16,972 bases of DNA from Paracoccaceae bacterium (GTDB lineage Bacteria > Pseudomonadota > Alphaproteobacteria > Rhodobacterales > Rhodobacteraceae): the NCBI GenBank assembly GCA_003512825.1, contig DOOI01000196.1:1-16972 (forward strand), read 5' to 3'. Positions 14,038 to 16,972 of the stretch are shown in pieces (positions within the stretch are counted from its first letter, which is position 1; every line of letters begins with the position of its first letter). A program made the translations under genes and the position numbers. The notes below the pieces were generated by a model. That model saw only the letters and a list, made by a program, of their open reading frames with translations. It was not told the DNA's origin and made no database searches.

Positions 14038-14967
14038 TTAGCTCGACATCAGCGCGGTGACATGAGCGGCTGCGCTTTGAGCCAATGCATCGAGGTCGTA
14101 GCCGCCTTCGAGAAGGGAAACGACACGGCCATTGCAATGACGATTTGCGAGATCACAAAGTGCCTTGGTCAGCCAAATGAAATCCTCCTCGTGCCAGTTG
14201 AGATTGGCCAAAGGGTCGTCGGCATGGGCGTCAAAACCCGCCGAAATCAAGATAAGCTCTGGTGCGAAAGCATCGATCAGCGGAAATACCTGCGCGGAAT
14301 AAAGCGCGCGCATCTCCGACCCCGACGAGCCAGGAGGCAAGGGAAGGTTGTGAATCTGGTCAAAAGCGCCTTTTTCCTCTGGGGCCCCCGTGCCGGGCCA
14401 AAGCGGCATTTGATGCGACGAAAAGAACAACGCGCGGCGTTCTTGCCAAAGCAAATCTTGGGTGCCATTGCCGTGGTGCACGTCGAAATCCACCACAGCG
14501 ACGCGTGAAAGCCCGTGGTGTTCCATCGCATGGCGGGCGGCGATTGCGACGTTGCCGAAGAGGCAAAAGCCCATTTGGCGCGCGGTTTCGGCATGATGAC
14601 CGGGTGGGCGTGCCGCTACGAAAGCGTTTCTAGCCTTGCCCATCATTACCCGATCCACCGCCGCTATGGCCCCCCCGACGGCGCGGCGAGCCGCCTGAAC
14701 CGAGCCAAAGGACATATGCGTATCCTCATCAAGCGCCACTGTGCCGGAGGCGGGTTCGGCGGAGATGATCTGGTCGATATAGCTTTGGGGATGGCAGAGC
14801 TGGATTTGTTCGTCACTGGCCAGAGGGCATTCGTGGCGTTGCAGATCTGCGAACTCCGGTGCGTCGAGACGGGCACGGATGCGCTGTAACCGGGCGACCT
14901 GTTCGGGATGGCCGGGCGGCGTCCTGTGGGCGTCGCAATCATCGTGTACATAAAGAGCGGTTGTCAT
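14038..14967 (-). CDS. Histone-deacetylase superfamily zinc deacetylase
   Basis: The 309-residue protein is of the arginase/HDAC fold (AcuC, acetylpolyamine amidohydrolase and HDAC-like enzymes). The active-site histidines are in RPPGHHAE (His124-His125). The zinc ligands are Asp162 and His164 in FDVHHGNGTQ and Asp246 in SAGFDAHADDP; a closing EGGYD loop is near the C-terminus. All catalytic residues appear intact. Substrates of bacterial members include acetylated polyamines and protein lysines, and sequence alone does not decide. It lies 33 bases after petR and 76 bases before xseB on the same strand. The ATG at 14965-14967 has GGAG 10 bases upstream. Confidence 0.93.
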   Translation of the reverse strand: MTTALYVHDDCDAHRTPPGHPEQVARLQRIRARLDAPEFADLQRHECPLASDEQIQLCHPQSYIDQIISAEPASGTVALDEDTHMSFGSVQAARRAVGGAIAAVDRVMMGKARNAFVAARPPGHHAETARQMGFCLFGNVAIAARHAMEHHGLSRVAVVDFDVHHGNGTQDLLWQERRALFFSSHQMPLWPGTGAPEEKGAFDQIHNLPLPPGSSGSEMRALYSAQVFPLIDAFAPELILISAGFDAHADDPLANLNWHEEDFIWLTKALCDLANRHCNGRVVSLLEGGYDLDALAQSAAAHVTALMSS

Positions 14968-15000
14968 CGCGCGCTTGCTCCAAATTTGGGGGTGACGGGA

Positions 15001-15708
15001 TCAGTCCGGCGCAAGCATGTAGCCCGCACCGCGCACGGTTTGCAGGTAGCGCGGTTGTTTGGGGTCTGGTTCAATCTTGCGCCGCAGGCGGGTGATTTGC
15101 ACATCGACAGCGCGTTCTTGCGCCGCTTCGGCCCCATTTCCTCGACCAAGGTCTTCGACCAGCTGGCTGCGTGAAAGCGCTGTGCCGGGGTGGGCGGCAA
15201 AGATTTTCATCAATTGCGCCTCGGTTCCCGTGAGCCGCACCAGATCGCTACCGCGCCAAAGTTCGGATCGGGCTACGTCATAGCGCACTGGGCCCAAATG
15301 CAGCACCTTCGGCCCTGCATCAACGGGTTGGGCTTCGGGCATGCGGCGCAGGATCGAATTGATCCGCAAAAGCAATTCTTTTGGTTCAAACGGTTTGGCG
15401 AGATAGTCATCTGCCCCGGCTTCCAGCCCGCGAATGCGATCGTCGGTTTCGCCTTTTGCGGTGAGCAGCAAGATCGGAACGCGTGAGTGCTCGCGTATTC
15501 GGCGGGTGAACGTCATGCCGTCTTCGCCGGGCATCATCACATCCATCACGAGGAGGTCGAATTCGAGACCAGCCATCAGGCGCCCGGCATGGGCCGCATC
15601 GCGCGCCGTTGAGACCAAGAAGCCATGGCGGATGAGGAATTTCGCCAGAAGGGTGCGGATGCGCTCATCGTCGTCGATGATGAGCAGGTGTGGTTGGGGA
15701 TCGCTCAT
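15001..15708 (-). CDS. petR: OmpR-family response regulator, PetR-like
   Basis: The 235 residues hold a receiver domain (acidic pocket Asp12-Asp14, phospho-acceptor Asp56 in VMDVMMPG, Thr83, Lys105 in AKPF) and an OmpR-type winged helix (about 130-233, ending YLQTVRGAGYML). The start overlaps the stop of the MarR gene by four bases (ATGA). In Rhodobacter capsulatus a MarR/OmpR pair named petP-petR affects cytochrome bc1 expression; the architecture and coupling here match it, so the name is given by analogy. No histidine kinase gene is adjacent. Confidence 0.82.
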   Translation of the reverse strand: MSDPQPHLLIIDDDERIRTLLAKFLIRHGFLVSTARDAAHAGRLMAGLEFDLLVMDVMMPGEDGMTFTRRIREHSRVPILLLTAKGETDDRIRGLEAGADDYLAKPFEPKELLLRINSILRRMPEAQPVDAGPKVLHLGPVRYDVARSELWRGSDLVRLTGTEAQLMKIFAAHPGTALSRSQLVEDLGRGNGAEAAQERAVDVQITRLRRKIEPDPKQPRYLQTVRGAGYMLAPD

Positions 15709-16202
15709 GAGCCACCTTCTTTGAGAGCCAAATAGAGACGCCGCATTTCTGGGTCCATCATGGCCTCTAGCACGGTGCGAAAGCCTGCAACCGCCTGCGG
15801 GCCTGCGTTGCGATAGGCGGTTCGCATGCGGGCGCGTTGAGCATCGGAGAGTTTGCGCTCAAGAGCTTCCCCTTTATCGGTGAGATAGAGATGGCGTTCG
15901 CGCTTGTCGTTGGTGCCGACGCGCGCTTCGACCAGGCCATCATCAAATAATGCGCGCAGCACGCGGTTGAGCGATTGTTTGGTGACGCCGAGTATGGCGA
16001 GAAGATTGTTGACCGTGGTGCCCGGAGCGCGATTGATGAAGTGAATCGCGCGATGGTGGGCGCGCCCATAGGCCATGGTGGCGAGAATGCGGTCTGGATC
16101 TGCGGTAAAGCCGCGATAGGCAAAGAAAACGGCTTCAATCCCTTGCCGAAGCTGCTCATCCGTCAGGAATAAAAGCGTTTCGCCACTCGCACTATCCGAC
16201 AT
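15705..16202 (-). CDS. petP: MarR-family regulator, PetP-like
   Basis: This is a 165-residue winged-helix protein. The MarR domain spans about 40-145, with the recognition-helix area TVNNLLAILGVTKQSLNRVLRA written as two overlapping parts (63-72 and 72-84) and the wing near VGTNDKRERHLYLTDKG split across 95-111. The C-terminal helices end at GGS. I chose the ATG at 16200-16202 because the longer open frame upstream reads into the divergent promoter region and ilvE. The gene is translationally coupled to petR. A promoter of form TTGGAA-N17-TAAACT lies upstream. The target genes are not evident here, though its own divergent region with ilvE carries repeats that could be bound. Confidence 0.82.
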   Translation of the reverse strand: MSDSASGETLLFLTDEQLRQGIEAVFFAYRGFTADPDRILATMAYGRAHHRAIHFINRAPGTTVNNLLAILGVTKQSLNRVLRALFDDGLVEARVGTNDKRERHLYLTDKGEALERKLSDAQRARMRTAYRNAGPQAVAGFRTVLEAMMDPEMRRLYLALKEGGS

Positions 16203-16237
16203 ACCCACCCCGTTCTCGCCTAGCCTCAATTTACGGC

Positions 16238-16266
16238 AGTTTAAGTCAGTCTTGTTGACATTCCAA
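16238..16266 (-). promoter_or_regulatory. Candidate petP promoter
   Basis: On the minus strand, TTGGAA (16266-16261) and TAAACT (16243-16238) are separated by 17 bases, each matching four of six consensus positions. It overlaps the -35 of the divergent ilvE promoter. Confidence 0.5.
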
Positions 16267-16283
16267 GAACCAACTGGTAGCGA
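16255..16283 (+). promoter_or_regulatory. Candidate ilvE promoter
   Basis: A perfect TTGACA (16255-16260) is followed after 17 bases by TAGCGA (16278-16283). The -10 is poor, as is frequent in alphaproteobacteria. The start would be near 16290, giving a leader of about 75 bases that contains the direct repeats and hairpin listed separately. Confidence 0.5.
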
Positions 16284-16290
16284 GCCGAGG

Positions 16291-16333
16291 ATTTGGCGCA
16301 ACTTTATGTCCGCTTCGGACCAATTTGGCGCAA
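16291..16333 (+). repeat. 11-bp direct repeat with enclosed hairpin before ilvE
   Basis: ATTTGGCGCAA occurs at 16291-16301 and again at 16323-16333, a 32-bp period of about three helical turns. Between them GTCCG-CTT-CGGAC (16308-16320) forms a 5-bp stem. The repeats lie at and after the predicted start of ilvE, suiting a repressor site or leader control. Confidence 0.6.
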
Positions 16334-16366
16334 TAAATGAAAAGTCCTGCTTGAGGAGGCTATGGC

Positions 16367-16972
16367 ATGGCTGGGTATGACGATCGTGACGGCAAGATCT
16401 GGATGGATGGTGCTTTGGTGGATTGGCGAGAGGCGAATGTGCACTTGCTGACGCATGCATTGCATTACGCCTCTTCGGTTTTCGAAGGTGAGCGGTGCTA
16501 CAACGGCAAGATCTTCAAGAGCCGTGAGCATTCGGCGCGACTGCAATATTCCGCGAATTGCCTCGATTTTGAAATTCCTTACACCGTCGATGAGCTGGAA
16601 GCCGCGAAATATGCGATGCTTGAGGCGAATGGCTGGACTGATGCGTATGTGCGTGCGGTTGCTTGGCGCGGTGCAGGCGAAGATATGGGCGTCTCTGCGC
16701 GGCGCAATCCGGTTCGTGTTGCGGTCGCGGGTTGGGAGTGGGGCAACTATTACGGCGATGCCAAGATGAAGGGTGCAAAGCTCGATATTGCCAAATGGCG
16801 CCGACCGGACCCGCAGACCGCCCCGTGCCATGCAAAGGCAGCGGGCCTTTATATGATCTGCACCATGGCCAAGCATGCCGCCGAGGCCAAAGGCTGTTCC
16901 GATGCGATGATGTTTGATTATCGCGGCTATGTGGCCGAGGCGACGGGGGCCAATATTTTCTTTGTCAAAGAT
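16367..16972 (+). CDS. ilvE: Branched-chain amino acid aminotransferase (partial, runs off right edge)
   Basis: The first 202 residues of a fold-type IV PLP aminotransferase. IlvE interconverts leucine, isoleucine and valine with their 2-oxo acids using 2-oxoglutarate. Visible are the N-terminal DGKIWMDGALVDW, HALHYASSVFEGERCY near 30-45, and the PLP-binding Lys at 157 in CHAKAAGLY; the glutamate region VAEATGANIFFV is near 189-200. I chose the ATG at 16367-16369 because GGAGG lies 7 bases upstream; another ATG at 16362 is out of frame. The gene is cut by the window end, before the C-terminal part of the large domain. It is the only plus-strand gene. Confidence 0.94.
   Translation, partial: MAGYDDRDGKIWMDGALVDWREANVHLLTHALHYASSVFEGERCYNGKIFKSREHSARLQYSANCLDFEIPYTVDELEAAKYAMLEANGWTDAYVRAVAWRGAGEDMGVSARRNPVRVAVAGWEWGNYYGDAKMKGAKLDIAKWRRPDPQTAPCHAKAAGLYMICTMAKHAAEAKGCSDAMMFDYRGYVAEATGANIFFVKD

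Noticed and set aside
16203..16460. Upstream extension of the petP frame
   Set aside because: It runs through the divergent promoters and into ilvE, and adds no MarR-like sequence. The ATG at 16200-16202 gives a normal MarR length.
1..16972. CRISPR arrays, tRNA or rRNA genes, insertion sequences and attachment sites
   Set aside because: No regularly spaced repeats, tRNA-like cloverleaf sequence, transposase-like protein or terminal inverted repeats were seen on reading either strand.

Overview
The window looks like chromosome of an alphaproteobacterium of the order Rhodobacterales (Roseobacter/Rhodobacter relatives). Evidence: a petP-petR-like MarR/OmpR regulator pair next to ilvE, an xseB-ispA-dxs isoprenoid block, a Rhodobacterales-type MotB, and GC-rich coding with AT-rich promoters. 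All genes are on the minus strand except ilvE at the right edge. This assignment rests on gene families and order remembered, not on a database search.

The centre (about 0.67-10.66 kb) is an aerobic benzoyl-CoA epoxidation (box) island. In transcription order it holds a benzoate-CoA ligase, an alpha/beta hydrolase, a DUF309 protein, boxC, boxB, a 58-residue Cys-rich protein, boxA, a 4HBT-type thioesterase, boxR (XRE domain fused to a shikimate-kinase-like domain) and a degenerate 3-hydroxyacyl-CoA dehydrogenase-like protein. The expected pathway is benzoate to benzoyl-CoA (ligase), to 2,3-epoxybenzoyl-CoA (BoxA electrons, BoxB diiron oxygenase), to ring-opened 3,4-dehydroadipyl-CoA semialdehyde plus formate (BoxC). 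No boxD aldehyde dehydrogenase or thiolase is present here.

Six sites of the form TGCA-N6-TGCA (perfect or one- to two-mismatch; best copy TGCATTATAATGCA) lie only in the three intergenic regions of this island: two before the ligase, three before boxC and one before boxR. In each region the site nearest the gene carries TATAGT or TATACC at the same internal position, so operator and -10 box appear to coincide. This is the expected layout for an autoregulated BoxR repressor regulon.

The most novel item is the 58-residue ORF (4257-4433) between boxB and boxA. It has a strong ribosome binding site, an ATGA overlap with boxA and a CxxCxxCxxxC motif, and is a candidate small Fe-S partner of the epoxidase.

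The left edge holds motB, interrupted by an in-frame TAA; the frame stays open beyond the stop and still reads as MotB. The right part (10.9-16.2 kb) is a co-directional series petP, petR, an HDAC-family deacetylase, xseB, ispA and dxs. It ends in an intrinsic terminator that insulates it from the box island. A divergent region at 16203-16366 carries two back-to-back promoters, an 11-bp direct repeat and a hairpin, and leads into the partial ilvE. No gene-free stretch exceeds 300 bases; the largest (10661-10912, 252 bases) is the ligase promoter region plus the dxs terminator.
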